From BRHc4a sp049323755 (GTDB lineage: Bacteria; Bacillota; Desulfotomaculia; Desulfotomaculales; Desulfocucumaceae): 64,000 bases of DNA. The stretch covers positions 48,461 through 112,460 of the forward strand of contig JBMOPE010000043.1 of the NCBI GenBank assembly GCA_049323755.1. The letters run 5' to 3'. The position numbers and the translations under genes are program-made. Under the pieces are notes generated by a model. The model ran no database searches and was not told where the DNA came from. It was given only the letters and a program-made list of their open reading frames with translations. Positions 49,250-58,167 of this stretch are shown piece after piece (the stretch's first letter is position 1; each line of letters begins with the position of its first letter).

Positions 49250-50512
49250 TTGATTAAAAAAGTATTGCTTGACAACGGGGTCAATCTTCTTTCCGAGGAC
49301 ATACCGCATGTGAGATCTGTGGCCGTAGGAATCTGGGTAGATGTGGGGTCCAGGGATGAGATTGACCAGGTGGCCGGGATTTCTCACTTTATCGAACATT
49401 TGATGTTTAAGGGAACTGAAAAGAGAACCGCCAAGCAGATAGCGGAGGCGTTGGACGCGGTGGGAGGGCAGCTTAATGCGTTTACCACAAAAGAGTATAC
49501 CTGCTATTATGCCAAGGTTCTGGACGAACATTTTGAACTTGCCCTGGAAGTTCTAACTGATATGCTTTTTAATTCCAAATACGACAGGGTGGACATTGAC
49601 AGAGAGCGCAATGTCATACTGGAAGAAATCAAGATGTACGAGGATACCCCTGACGAGCTTGTTCATGATGTTTTTGCCGGGACTATCTGGAATAATCACC
49701 CTCTGGGCCGGCCGATCATAGGGTATGCAGATGTAATAAAGGGCTTGAGCAGGGAGACAATTACCGATTTTGTGGGTAAGTACTATGTTCCAAAGAACAC
49801 AGTAATTACCGTGGCCGGAAACATAAACCATGACATTGTGGCGGAAAGAATAAGATCCACCTTTGATAAAATGAAGGGAGAGCCTGAGCAAAGAGCTTTT
49901 CATTTGCCTACTCCAAACAGGGAGATAAAATGCCGGGGTAAGGAAACAGAGCAGGTCCACCTGTGCGTGGGCGCTCCTGGTTTACCCCTTGATCATGAGC
50001 AAATATACGTGTTTCAGCTTGTTAACACCATACTGGGAGGGGGCCTGAGCTCCAGGCTATTTCAGGAAATAAGGGAGCAGAGGGGTCTTGTCTACTCAGT
50101 ATATTCATATCACAGCTCTTACCATGACGCAGGACTGTTTTGCATTTATGCAGGGCTTTCCAAGGAAAACCTTAATCCGGCTCTGGACCTTATATATAAA
50201 GAAATAAAGGATATTCAACAAAACGGTGTTACCGACCAGGAACTGAGAAGGGCCAAGGACCAGTTAAAGGGCAATCTCTTATTAAGTCTTGAGAGTGTTA
50301 ATACAAGGATGAGCAGGCTTGGCAAATCTCAGCTTTATCTCGGAAAAGTGGTTCCGCCCGAGGAGATTGTTCAGCGGATTGAAAAGGTAACCGAAGAAGA
50401 AATCATAAGCCTTGCCAGGGAAAAACTGAATCCCAAGAACTTTGCCCTGGCCAGTGTGGGGCCATGGACAGACTGCAAAATACTTGAAGAAGCGGTGGGG
50501 AAGTTACTATAA
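49250..50512 (+). CDS. mlpA: M16-family zinc peptidase (MlpA/YmxG)
   Basis: Processing-peptidase-like metalloprotease of 420 residues. The inverted zinc motif is HFIEH in GISHFIEHLMFKGTEKRT, with the downstream Glu in RNVILEEIKMYEDTPDELVH; the C-terminal half carries LVNTILGGGLSSRLFQEIRE and RGLVYSVYSYHSSY. The TTG at 49250 follows TAGGTG. Its place after ylxY and before ymxH matches Bacillus. Confidence 0.94.
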   Translation: MIKKVLLDNGVNLLSEDIPHVRSVAVGIWVDVGSRDEIDQVAGISHFIEHLMFKGTEKRTAKQIAEALDAVGGQLNAFTTKEYTCYYAKVLDEHFELALEVLTDMLFNSKYDRVDIDRERNVILEEIKMYEDTPDELVHDVFAGTIWNNHPLGRPIIGYADVIKGLSRETITDFVGKYYVPKNTVITVAGNINHDIVAERIRSTFDKMKGEPEQRAFHLPTPNREIKCRGKETEQVHLCVGAPGLPLDHEQIYVFQLVNTILGGGLSSRLFQEIREQRGLVYSVYSYHSSYHDAGLFCIYAGLSKENLNPALDLIYKEIKDIQQNGVTDQELRRAKDQLKGNLLLSLESVNTRMSRLGKSQLYLGKVVPPEEIVQRIEKVTEEEIISLAREKLNPKNFALASVGPWTDCKILEEAVGKLL

Positions 50513-50916
50513 CCTTATTCTGAGAGTAATTACTGTCGGAATTCAGAATTCAGAATCCAGAATGGTCTCCGGGTATTCCTGACAGAAAAAAATAATTAAA
50601 ACTTTGCCGCCCATAGGGCGGTTATTCTTTTGAGGAATGCATGCTTATTCTGCCCTGAAAATAGCTGTCAGCTATCAGTCATCAGCTTTTATTGGCCACA
50701 GACGGAACAAAGACCCTGTAAGTACGTTATTGGGGCTGTGTTCCCTAGCCGCCTGCCCCAGAGTTTTCATTGTCTGATGGTGTCGTACTTTGCGACATGC
50801 GGGTCTGGATTCTGAATTCTGGATTCTGAATTCCGACCTAAAAAAATTTCTTACAAGTGAAAATATGGCATAAATGATATTATCGCCCAATAAAATTACT
50901 ACAGGAGGTGATGGTA
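50513..50916. repeat. gap with inverted CAGAATT-type heptamer repeats
   Basis: Left arm at about 50537-50563 (CGGAATTCAGAATTCAGAAT and on), right arm at about 50809-50838 in inverse orientation (ATTCTGAATTCTGGATTCTG). The roughly 250 bases between hold a short hairpin (CCGCCCATAGGGCGG near 50608) and no supported gene. An AGGAGGTG ribosome site for the next gene is at 50903-50910. Confidence 0.65.
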
Positions 50917-51252
50917 TTGTTTAGCTCGGCGTTTATTTTCGGACTGCTGGTACTTGCCCTGGTTGTACTGTCTGTTAAAGTGAGACTGGACAATAAGACT
51001 ATTAAGGAAAGAGCCTGGGATGGGTCGGAAGCCAAGCAATCCCCGCTTTCCGAGGCTCTTACCGGGCTCTTGGGCACAGCGGGAGGGATATACCTTTCCC
51101 TGGTTATGATGTTTTCATTTATGGAAATAAAACTACCGGGTAAAGTGCAATTCTTTAATATGGGACTGGAGCCCCTGGCTGCGGTTTCCTTTACCCTGGC
51201 TATAATTCAGCCGTTTGTTATGAGGCTTATTAATTTGCGCAAAAGAATCTGA
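50917..51252 (+). CDS. hypothetical membrane protein
   Basis: A 111-residue protein with hydrophobic segments at about 3-22 (SSAFIFGLLVLALVVLSV), 50-70 (GTAGGIYLSLVMMFSFMEI) and 85-103 (PLAAVSFTLAIIQPFVM) and a polar loop after the first (RLDNKTIKERAWDGSEAKQ). The TTG at 50917 is placed 8 bases after AGGAGG. It lies between mlpA and ymxH and is in the same unit as ymxH. No family recognised. Confidence 0.75.
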   Translation: MFSSAFIFGLLVLALVVLSVKVRLDNKTIKERAWDGSEAKQSPLSEALTGLLGTAGGIYLSLVMMFSFMEIKLPGKVQFFNMGLEPLAAVSFTLAIIQPFVMRLINLRKRI

Positions 51253-51267
51253 GCGGAGGGTACTTAA

Positions 51268-51537
51268 ATGAGAATGGCCGAACTGGCAGGAAAAGAAATA
51301 ATAAATATTTATGATGGCGCAAGGCTCGGTGTTATAGGTGAGAGCGACCTGGTTATAGAGCCTGAAACCGGCAGAATTACTTCGATAATTATACCCAGGA
51401 AAAATAATATCATTAACCTGTGGGTGGACAGGCAGCATATGGTTCTGCCCTGGGATTCTGTAAAAAAAATAGGATACGAGGTAGTTATAGTAGATTTAGA
51501 CCAGACAAACCTCAACTTCAAAAAGCATATGGCGTGA
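51268..51537 (+). CDS. ymxH: PRC-barrel protein YlmC/YmxH
   Basis: Small PRC-barrel protein of 89 residues, typical of YmxH: MAELAGKEIINIYDGARLGV, EPETGRITSIIIP and LPWDSVKKIGYEVVIVDL. In Bacillus ymxH also lies between mlpA and dpaA. GGAGGG lies 8 bases before the ATG at 51268; an ATG two codons later is possible. Molecular function unknown. Confidence 0.9.
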   Translation: MRMAELAGKEIINIYDGARLGVIGESDLVIEPETGRITSIIIPRKNNIINLWVDRQHMVLPWDSVKKIGYEVVIVDLDQTNLNFKKHMA

Positions 51538-51873
51538 AACATGCTTATTCTGAAATTCTAACAGGTCGGAATCCAGAATTCAGAATTCAGAAGTCAGAAT
51601 CGGTAGGGCCCACAGTACGATTTTTTGGGGGGATGGTAAGGGGGCAATCCCCCTTGCACTTTAGTATGCGGAGGTAAGGGGCGAAGCCCCTTAAAAAGAT
51701 ATAGCCAGGAATAAAAGCTATAGAACGTACTGCATACGCATATCCTGGCTATACGGGGAGTTTCAAGGGGGTGTACACCTTTGCTTTAAAAGAAGGTGCG
51801 GGCTGTAGGCCCGCATTTTTGGTCAAAGTGTGGTAATAATATAATCTGATCATATATGAGACGGGGGACATCC
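51538..51873. repeat. gap with heptamer repeat and several hairpins
   Basis: A CAGAATT-type heptamer array lies at 51564-51600. After it come GGGGGC-AAT-CCCCC-type and AAGGGGC-GAA-GCCCCTT hairpins near 51640-51692, then an 11-bp inverted repeat TATAGCCAGGA...TCCTGGCTATA (about 51700-51754) and GCGGGC-TGTA-GGCCCGC with ATTTTT (about 51798-51822), a likely terminator. No gene is seen. Confidence 0.6.
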
Positions 51874-52857
51874 ATGGCACGACAGCAAAGGCTGGATTTA
51901 ATTAGCGATATTGAGAGGCGCAGGAATTCGTCAGTAATCTGTTATATTACAGGGGACCGGGAGAATCTTAATACCCGCATAGCCCCGGATGTGATACCTA
52001 TTTTTTACAGGCATCTGGAAAAGATGCCCGTAAGGCAGAGGATAGACCTTTTATTATATACAAGGGGCGGGGATGTGATAACACCGTGGAGGGTTATTCA
52101 GCTCATAAGGGAATATACCGGTGATTTCTGTGTTCTTGTTCCTTTCAGGTCTTACAGTGCAGGAACACTGTTCTGCCTGGGGGCCGATGAAATAGTAATG
52201 AGTAAGATGGGTGAACTTGGTCCTATTGATCCCAGCGTAGTTAACGCCTACAATCCGGAAGATCCAAGAAATCCTTCCGCCAGGATGCCTGTAAATATTG
52301 AAGATGTTTATTCATATTTTACCCTTGCCTGTGAAACTGCCGGTGCAGACTCGGAGGCCATGACACGCATTTTTTCGATACTGGCAGAAAAAATCCATCC
52401 CCTTGCCCTTGGCAATGTGCACCGGAATTACCTTCTTATCCGCTCCCTGGCTAAAAAGCTGCTGGGGCTTAGAAGGTGTACTCTTTGCGCCGAGAATGTG
52501 CAAAAGATAGTGGACCACCTTACCGAAAAGCTCTATGCCCACAATTATACCATTTCCAGGCGGGAGGCCCTGGAGGACATTGGACTTCCGGTTTTTTATG
52601 CCGATCCGGATTTGGAAAGAATAATGTGGCTATTGTTCGAGGATTTTGCCGGAGAGCTGCAGTTGGCGGAGCCCTTTGATCCCCGGGACATTACTTCCGG
52701 GCACAGGAGAGAGTTTGAGGTTCCGGCAGGCATTGTGGAGTCTTTTTATGCAAGAGATTATTTTGTATACTCGGGGTTAGTGGAAGGAAAAATATACAAC
52801 GGGGAAACGCAAATCAATGTGGACATATTGAGACAAGGATGGAAAATTATGGATTAA
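51874..52857 (+). CDS. SDH_sah-type serine protease (ClpP/SppA-fold)
   Basis: Serine dehydrogenase proteinase family (PF01972-like), a crotonase/ClpP-fold membrane-associated or cytosolic protease. 327 residues. RQRIDLLLYTRGGDVITPWR is the substrate strand, the nucleophile Ser is in VPFRSYSAGTLFCLGADEIV, and GELGPIDPSV follows. A Cys pair (RCTLC) lies in the middle. The ATG at 51874 follows a GGGGG site; an ATG at 51856 is in frame. The gene is not part of the Bacillus dpa cluster and is inserted between ymxH and dapB. Confidence 0.85.
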   Translation: MARQQRLDLISDIERRRNSSVICYITGDRENLNTRIAPDVIPIFYRHLEKMPVRQRIDLLLYTRGGDVITPWRVIQLIREYTGDFCVLVPFRSYSAGTLFCLGADEIVMSKMGELGPIDPSVVNAYNPEDPRNPSARMPVNIEDVYSYFTLACETAGADSEAMTRIFSILAEKIHPLALGNVHRNYLLIRSLAKKLLGLRRCTLCAENVQKIVDHLTEKLYAHNYTISRREALEDIGLPVFYADPDLERIMWLLFEDFAGELQLAEPFDPRDITSGHRREFEVPAGIVESFYARDYFVYSGLVEGKIYNGETQINVDILRQGWKIMD

Positions 52858-52909
52858 AAGAAGGAACAGGGGTAGATAAATAGAATATACTTAAGGACGG
52901 GTACAATAT

Positions 52910-53086
52910 ATGGATAAAGTAAAAATCACAGCAGAGCAGGTTAGAATTAATTATCACATTGGAAAAAGCAAATATTTTGTGCTTACCGATAAAACTGGCT
53001 ACCCCTCTGCCGAGTTCAGGTCCAGGTTTGGCAGCGGGCTTATAGTGCCTTACCAGAAAAACAGTTCTGCCGATCCCCCCGGATAA
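52910..53086 (+). CDS. hypothetical small protein
   Basis: A 58-residue soluble protein, MDKVKITAEQVRINYHIGKS then KYFVLTDKTGYPSAEFRSRF and a Pro-rich end. The ribosome site is weak (AAGGACGGG). It follows the serine protease by about 50 bases in the same direction. No family recognised. Confidence 0.5.
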   Translation: MDKVKITAEQVRINYHIGKSKYFVLTDKTGYPSAEFRSRFGSGLIVPYQKNSSADPPG

Positions 53087-53217
53087 GCCTAAACCTTTTT
53101 GTCTTGACAGATTTTTGTGGATATATGAAAATATAGGTTACATGGTCGACTAACCTTCAATATTGTTATTTATTTAAGGGGAGGGTAAGCGGACATTCAA
53201 TGTCCGGCAGGTTTTTT

Positions 53218-54036
53218 ATGATTAAAGTTGTAGTTAGCGGAGCGGCGGGAAGGATGGGGCGTGAAACTCTTCGCGCCGTATGGAAGGCCGAGGATATAGA
53301 GCTGGTAGGCGCAGTTGACCCCTACGCAGAGAAGATTGACGTGGGGAACCTGATGGACTATTCAATAGAGCTGGGCATTACGGTTCATACTGATCTTGAA
53401 AAGGCACTGGAAGATCTGAAGCCCGATGTAATGATAGATTTTACAAATCCGGAATCTGTATTTAACAATATCTGTACTGCCCTTAAGCTGGGCATAAGGC
53501 CCGTAGTTGGCACCACCGGAATGCCTTCGGAGCGGTTAAATGAAATAAAAGAATTGGCCGACCGCAATAAAACAGGCTGCGTTGTGGCACCGAACTTTGC
53601 CATAGGGGCGCTGTTAATGATGAAGTTTTCTGCAGAAGCCAGTAAGTATTTTCCTCATGTGGAGATTATAGAGCTGCACCATGATAAAAAAGTTGATGCC
53701 CCTTCCGGTACGGCGGTGAAAACAGCGGAACTTATTACCCAGGAAAGGGGAGAGTTCCGGTCAGGTCAGATATCTGTAATTGAAACTCTTACCGGGGCCA
53801 GGGGGGCCAGGTTTGACAAGGGCATCAGGATTCACAGCGTAAGGCTGCCCGGCCTGGTGGCGCACCAGGAGGTAATATTTGGAGGCCTGGGACAGACTCT
53901 TACAATAAAACATGACTCCATTTCCAGGGAGTCTTTTATGCCCGGCGTCCTTGTTGCGGTACGTAAGGTGATGGGTATGACAGGGCTTGTTTACGGGCTG
54001 GAAAATGTTATTTTTGAAAACAATAATTCACTTTAG
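53218..54036 (+). CDS. dapB: 4-hydroxy-tetrahydrodipicolinate reductase
   Basis: NAD(P)H reductase of the lysine/DAP pathway. MIKVVVSGAAGRMGRETLRA is the dinucleotide site; DFTNPESVF, VVGTTGM, PNFAIGALLMMKF, the catalytic EIIELHHDKKVDAPSGTA and GGLGQTLTIKHDSISRESFM follow. 272 residues. I take the ATG at 53218 as canonical; an ATG at 53200 would add six residues and has GGGGAGGG 14 bases away. It begins the dap/dpa block, whereas dapB lies elsewhere in B. subtilis. Confidence 0.95.
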   Translation: MIKVVVSGAAGRMGRETLRAVWKAEDIELVGAVDPYAEKIDVGNLMDYSIELGITVHTDLEKALEDLKPDVMIDFTNPESVFNNICTALKLGIRPVVGTTGMPSERLNEIKELADRNKTGCVVAPNFAIGALLMMKFSAEASKYFPHVEIIELHHDKKVDAPSGTAVKTAELITQERGEFRSGQISVIETLTGARGARFDKGIRIHSVRLPGLVAHQEVIFGGLGQTLTIKHDSISRESFMPGVLVAVRKVMGMTGLVYGLENVIFENNNSL

Positions 54037-54120
54037 CTCCAATAAGGGGAAAGTAACCTCTCTTTCTGCCGGTTCATATATTGTTGTTAAAATGGAGGCA
54101 GAGGAGGGTTTTTTCCGGTT

Positions 54121-55011
54121 ATGCAGCCACGCTTGAAAGGGATAGCCATTGCCATACTGGGTGGAGACGCCAGGGAGTTAATACTTGCAGAGCATCTGGG
54201 GGCTATTGGGGCCCTGGTTAAGGTAGTGGGATTGCCTGCGCAGGATTGCCAGGGTGTCGACATATGTGAGGGATTGTCCGAAGGATTAGAAGGGGTCCGG
54301 GCCGTAATACTGCCTGTTCCCGGTATTAATGACAGGGGAGAATTGCATGCGGTGTTTAACCAAAGCCCGCTGGTCTTGACAGAGGAACTGTTGTCCTGTC
54401 TCCCCCACAAAACACCGGTACTGGTAGGGGTGGCCAGAAAAGCCCTCCGTGAGATGGTAGAGAAGAATGACCTCAGGCTGATTGAAATTATGAAGCTGGA
54501 TGAGGTGGCCATTCTTAACTCGATACCTTCAGCCGAGGGAGCTATACAGATGGCCATGGAAAATTCGGTAATAACCATTCATGGAAGCAGGTCGGCAGTA
54601 TTGGGCTTTGGCAGAACAGGAATCACCCTTGCTCATAAGCTAAGCGCACTGGGATCCTGTACAACGGTTTTTGCCAGGAATCCGGCCCAGAGGGCCAAGG
54701 CTGTTGCCATGGGGCTTCTGGCCAGAGATTGTTCCCGGCTCGCAGAAGAAGCCAAAGACGCGGACTTTCTATTTAACACTGTACCCCAGATGATTCTTGA
54801 CGAAGAGACTCTTCAAAAGATATCACCCTTGACATTAATTATTGATCTGGCATCTTCACCCGGCGGAACTGATTTTAAGGCTGCTGAAAGGCTGGGGATA
54901 AAGGCAATCCTTGCACCGGGATTACCCGGCAAGGTGGCTCCCAGGACAGCCGGAAAAATACTGGCTGAAGTGGTTCCCCGAATACTTGAGGAAGAACTGG
55001 CCCTCTTATAA
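54121..55011 (+). CDS. dpaA: dipicolinate synthase subunit A (SpoVFA)
   Basis: Dehydrogenase-like subunit that oxidises dihydrodipicolinate to dipicolinate in the mother cell. IAIAILGGDARELILAEHL, the second Rossmann site VLGFGRTGITLAHKLSALG, FNTVPQMILDEETL and LIIDLASSPGGTDFKAAERL, and APGLPGKVAPRTAGKIL match the family. 296 residues. It is followed by dpaB, so the complex is complete. GGAGGG lies 13 bases before the ATG, a long spacing. Confidence 0.95.
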   Translation: MQPRLKGIAIAILGGDARELILAEHLGAIGALVKVVGLPAQDCQGVDICEGLSEGLEGVRAVILPVPGINDRGELHAVFNQSPLVLTEELLSCLPHKTPVLVGVARKALREMVEKNDLRLIEIMKLDEVAILNSIPSAEGAIQMAMENSVITIHGSRSAVLGFGRTGITLAHKLSALGSCTTVFARNPAQRAKAVAMGLLARDCSRLAEEAKDADFLFNTVPQMILDEETLQKISPLTLIIDLASSPGGTDFKAAERLGIKAILAPGLPGKVAPRTAGKILAEVVPRILEEELALL

Positions 55012-55043
55012 TCTTCTGCCTCCGGAACCGGAGGTGACTCTTA

Positions 55044-55631
55044 ATGCGATTGAAAGGCGTTAGGGTCGGGTTTGCCCTGACGGGCTCACACTGCACCCTG
55101 GATGAAATATTTAAGGAATTAGAAGTAATTATTAAGGAAGGGGCCGATATAGTCCCCATAATAAGTCAGTCAGTGGACCAAACTGTGTCAAGGTATGGAT
55201 CACCCGACAAATGGAAAGCAGAGATTACGAGAATCACCGGTAAAAGAGTAATTAATTCATTTGTAGGGGCGGAGCCGGTGGGGCCCCTTAAAATGTTTGA
55301 TGTGATGGTTGTTGCGCCCTGCACCGGGAATACCGTGGCAAAACTGGCCAATGCCATTACTGATACGCCCGTTCTTATGGCAGTTAAGGCAAATTTGCGC
55401 AACCAGAGGCCGGTGGTGCTTGCCATTTCCACCAACGACGGGCTAGGTTTGAATGCAAAAAATATTGGTGTATTATTAAATACAAAGAATATATATATGG
55501 TTCCATTCGGACAGGACAGTCCCACAGGAAAGCCTAACTCGCTCAAGGCCAATTCGAGCATGATTGTGGATACAATTCTGCACGCCCTTGAGGGCAAACA
55601 AATTCAGCCGGTTATAATAGCTTATTCCTGA
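55044..55631 (+). CDS. dpaB: dipicolinate synthase subunit B (SpoVFB)
   Basis: Flavoprotein-like subunit of dipicolinate synthase, 195 residues. GVRVGFALTGSHCTLDEIFK, GADIVPIISQSVDQTVSRYG, VVAPCTGNTVAKLANAITDT and PFGQDSPTGKPNSLKANSSM are typical. GGAGGTGACTCTTA precedes the ATG. The heptamer repeat element begins just after the stop. Confidence 0.95.
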   Translation: MRLKGVRVGFALTGSHCTLDEIFKELEVIIKEGADIVPIISQSVDQTVSRYGSPDKWKAEITRITGKRVINSFVGAEPVGPLKMFDVMVVAPCTGNTVAKLANAITDTPVLMAVKANLRNQRPVVLAISTNDGLGLNAKNIGVLLNTKNIYMVPFGQDSPTGKPNSLKANSSMIVDTILHALEGKQIQPVIIAYS

Positions 55632-55652
55632 TTTGAGTTACGGCCCCTGTGG

Positions 55653-55825
55653 AAATTGGGAATTAGGAATTGGGAATCAGAAATAAGCCCTAAAGTTCAG
55701 CGGAATCGGAGAATTGGGGGAAAGCAGCTAATAATTCAGGGTTCAAGGAAGTGGTAGTGATATAATAATTCGGGATAAACCTAATTCTTCCTAATTCCTA
55801 ACTCCCAATTCCCAATTCCTGACCC
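55653..55825. repeat. heptamer-repeat element with inverted ends between dpaB and asd
   Basis: Left arm about 55658-55680 (ATTGGGAATTAGGAATTGGG), right arm about 55785-55820 (ATTCTTCCTAATTCCTAACT, then CCCAATTCCC). The 100-base core is unrelated to the element after aroE. No gene is contained. Confidence 0.7.
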
Positions 55826-55865
55826 GGTTTAATATCATCATACTATATTAGGAGGGATAGAAACG

Positions 55866-56885
55866 TTGTCAGGCTACAATGTAGTTGTGGTAGGCGCATC
55901 AGGGGCCGTAGGTCATGAACTGCTAAAAATATTGAATGAAAGAAATTTTCCACTGGATAAACTAAAACTTTGTGCTACCTCGCGTTCTGCCGGTAAGCAG
56001 ATAACATTCAGGGGGGAAGCCTATACAGTAGAAGAGACTAAACCGGAAAGCTTTGAAAATATGGATATTGCCCTTTTTGCGGGTGGGTCCGCCAGCATTG
56101 AGTTCGGCCCGGCCGCTGTGGAGAGGGGCTGCGTTATTATCGACAACAGCAGCAATTACAGGCTGGACCCTAAAGTTCCCCTGGTGGTTCCCGAGGTAAA
56201 CCCGGAGGATGTTAAGTGGCACAAGGGGATAATAGCCAATCCCAACTGCTCCACAATTATAATGGTGGTTGCATTAAAGCCAATACATGACGCAGCCGGT
56301 ATTAAGAGGGTTGTTGTATCCACCTACCAGGCGGTTTCCGGGGCGGGGCAGGAAGGCATAGAGGAGCTAACCGGCCAGGCAAAGGCGGTTCTTGCAGGAG
56401 AAGAGTACCCGCCCAGCAAGTTTGCCCACCAGATTGCCTTTAACCTTATCCCCCATATTGATGTTTTCCAGGAGATGGATTATACCAAAGAAGAGTGGAA
56501 AATGGTAAAGGAAACCCACAAGATAATGAACGACAGCTCCATAGCAATAACAGCCACCACTGTCAGGGTTCCCGTTTACCGCAGTCATTCGGAGTCTATC
56601 AATATTGAAACAAACAGAAAGCTCAGCGCCGGGGAGGTCCGGGAAGTACTGGCAAAGGCACCCGGGGTGATAGTTATTGACAGCCCTGCAGAGAAAAAAT
56701 ATCCCATGCCCCTGTTCTGCTCGGATAAGGACGAGGTGTTCGTGGGCCGTATAAGGGAAGATAACTCTATTGAAAAGGGAATTAACCTTTGGGTTGTTTC
56801 CGACCAGATACGCAAAGGTGCCGCAACCAATGCCGTTCAGATAGCGGAACTCCTTATTAAATACGGGTGCTTGCGGGGGAGATAG
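55866..56885 (+). CDS. asd: aspartate-semialdehyde dehydrogenase
   Basis: Reduces aspartyl phosphate to aspartate semialdehyde. VVVVGASGAVGHELLKIL is the NADP site, NPNCSTIIMVVALKP holds the catalytic Cys, and YQAVSGAGQEGIEEL and RVPVYRSHSESINIE with the catalytic His follow. 339 residues. The TTG at 55866 follows GGAGGG with good spacing. It precedes dapG by 4 bases. Confidence 0.96.
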   Translation: MSGYNVVVVGASGAVGHELLKILNERNFPLDKLKLCATSRSAGKQITFRGEAYTVEETKPESFENMDIALFAGGSASIEFGPAAVERGCVIIDNSSNYRLDPKVPLVVPEVNPEDVKWHKGIIANPNCSTIIMVVALKPIHDAAGIKRVVVSTYQAVSGAGQEGIEELTGQAKAVLAGEEYPPSKFAHQIAFNLIPHIDVFQEMDYTKEEWKMVKETHKIMNDSSIAITATTVRVPVYRSHSESINIETNRKLSAGEVREVLAKAPGVIVIDSPAEKKYPMPLFCSDKDEVFVGRIREDNSIEKGINLWVVSDQIRKGAATNAVQIAELLIKYGCLRGR

Positions 56886-56889
56886 TAAT

Positions 56890-58110
56890 ATGAAATATAT
56901 AGTTCAAAAATTTGGCGGCACTTCCCTTGTTACCGAAGAACTGCGGGAACAGGTGGCGGCAAAGATAATTGCGGTAAAAGAAGATGGATTTGTGCCTGTT
57001 GTGGTGGTGTCTGCAATGGGAAGGGCCGGAGACCCCTTCGCCACCGACACCCTGATAAACTTTATCTGCAGTGCCAATAAAGAAACTGAATCACGAGAAA
57101 TGGATCTTCTTATGGCTTGCGGAGAGATAATATCAGGTGTAATGCTGGCCGCAACCTTGCAGAAAAAAGGCTTCCCCTCGGTTTGCCTTACCGGGGCCCA
57201 GGCGGGTATAATAACTGACGGGACTTTCGGCGAGGCGAGAATACTAAGAGTGAAGCCGGACAAAATAGTCAAATTTGCCAAAGAGGGTAAAATAGTCATA
57301 GTTACCGGCTTCCAGGGAATTACCGAGGACGGTGAAATAACCACCCTTGGCCGGGGCGGAAGCGACACTACTGCCGCAGCGCTGGGTGTAGCGCTTGATG
57401 CTACTTTTGTAGACATATATACCGATGTAGAGGGTATTATGACTGCGGACCCCCGTATTGTAGAGGAAGCACAGCCCAGGGAAGTAGTATCCTACGATGA
57501 AATATGCCAGCTGGCCCATGAAGGGGCCAAGGTTGTTCACCCCAGGGCAGTTGAAATAGTAATGCAAAAAAGCATACCCATGAGGGTAAAGTGTACTTTT
57601 ACAGACGCTCCGGGAACCCTTGTCACCAGCACCGGGGAGGTTAACAAGGAAACAATCGACATTACCAGGGACCGGACAATAACCGGGATAACCCAGATAC
57701 CCAACCTTACCCAGTTTAAAGTTATGCTGGATGAGGGTGAGGAAGGCTTAAGGCAAAAGAGAAGGATTTTCAGGGGACTGGCCCTGGCGGGGATAAGCCT
57801 TGATTTTATTAATGTATACCCGGGCATGGCTGTATTCACCGTAAAAGATGACGCACGGCAAAAAACCAGCCAGGTATTGGAGAATACCGGATTTACCGCC
57901 GAGGTTTACCCCGGCTGCGCCAAGGTTGCGGCTGTGGGGGCGGGCATGACCGGTGTACCCGGTGTAATGGCGTCAATTGTAGAGGCGCTTACCAGGGAGG
58001 ATATACAAATACTGCAGTCAAGTGATTCATATACAACCATTTGGGTGCTGGTGAAAAGAGAAGACATGGAAAAGGCTGTAAGGGCCCTGTACCGTCAGTT
58101 TAACGGCTGA
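56890..58110 (+). CDS. dapG: aspartate kinase (DapG-type)
   Basis: First enzyme of the aspartate pathway. VQKFGGTSLVTEELREQVAA, VVVSAMGRAGDPFATDTLI, VTGFQGITEDGEITTLGRGG and SDTTAAALGVALDA are catalytic; two ACT domains follow (TQIPNLTQFKVMLDE; AAVGAGMTGVPGVMASIVEA). 406 residues. Position between asd and dapA matches B. subtilis dapG, the diaminopimelate-sensitive isozyme, but inhibitor specificity cannot be read from the sequence. Confidence 0.95.
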   Translation: MKYIVQKFGGTSLVTEELREQVAAKIIAVKEDGFVPVVVVSAMGRAGDPFATDTLINFICSANKETESREMDLLMACGEIISGVMLAATLQKKGFPSVCLTGAQAGIITDGTFGEARILRVKPDKIVKFAKEGKIVIVTGFQGITEDGEITTLGRGGSDTTAAALGVALDATFVDIYTDVEGIMTADPRIVEEAQPREVVSYDEICQLAHEGAKVVHPRAVEIVMQKSIPMRVKCTFTDAPGTLVTSTGEVNKETIDITRDRTITGITQIPNLTQFKVMLDEGEEGLRQKRRIFRGLALAGISLDFINVYPGMAVFTVKDDARQKTSQVLENTGFTAEVYPGCAKVAAVGAGMTGVPGVMASIVEALTREDIQILQSSDSYTTIWVLVKREDMEKAVRALYRQFNG

Positions 58111-58167
58111 TTCAAACAGGTGCTTTGTGACATTATCACAAAGTTTAATTAGAGGAAGGTGAAAGTC

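Noticed and set aside
54087..54578. 163-codon antisense frame over dpaA
   Set aside because: dpaA is unambiguous; the antisense frame is a codon-bias shadow.
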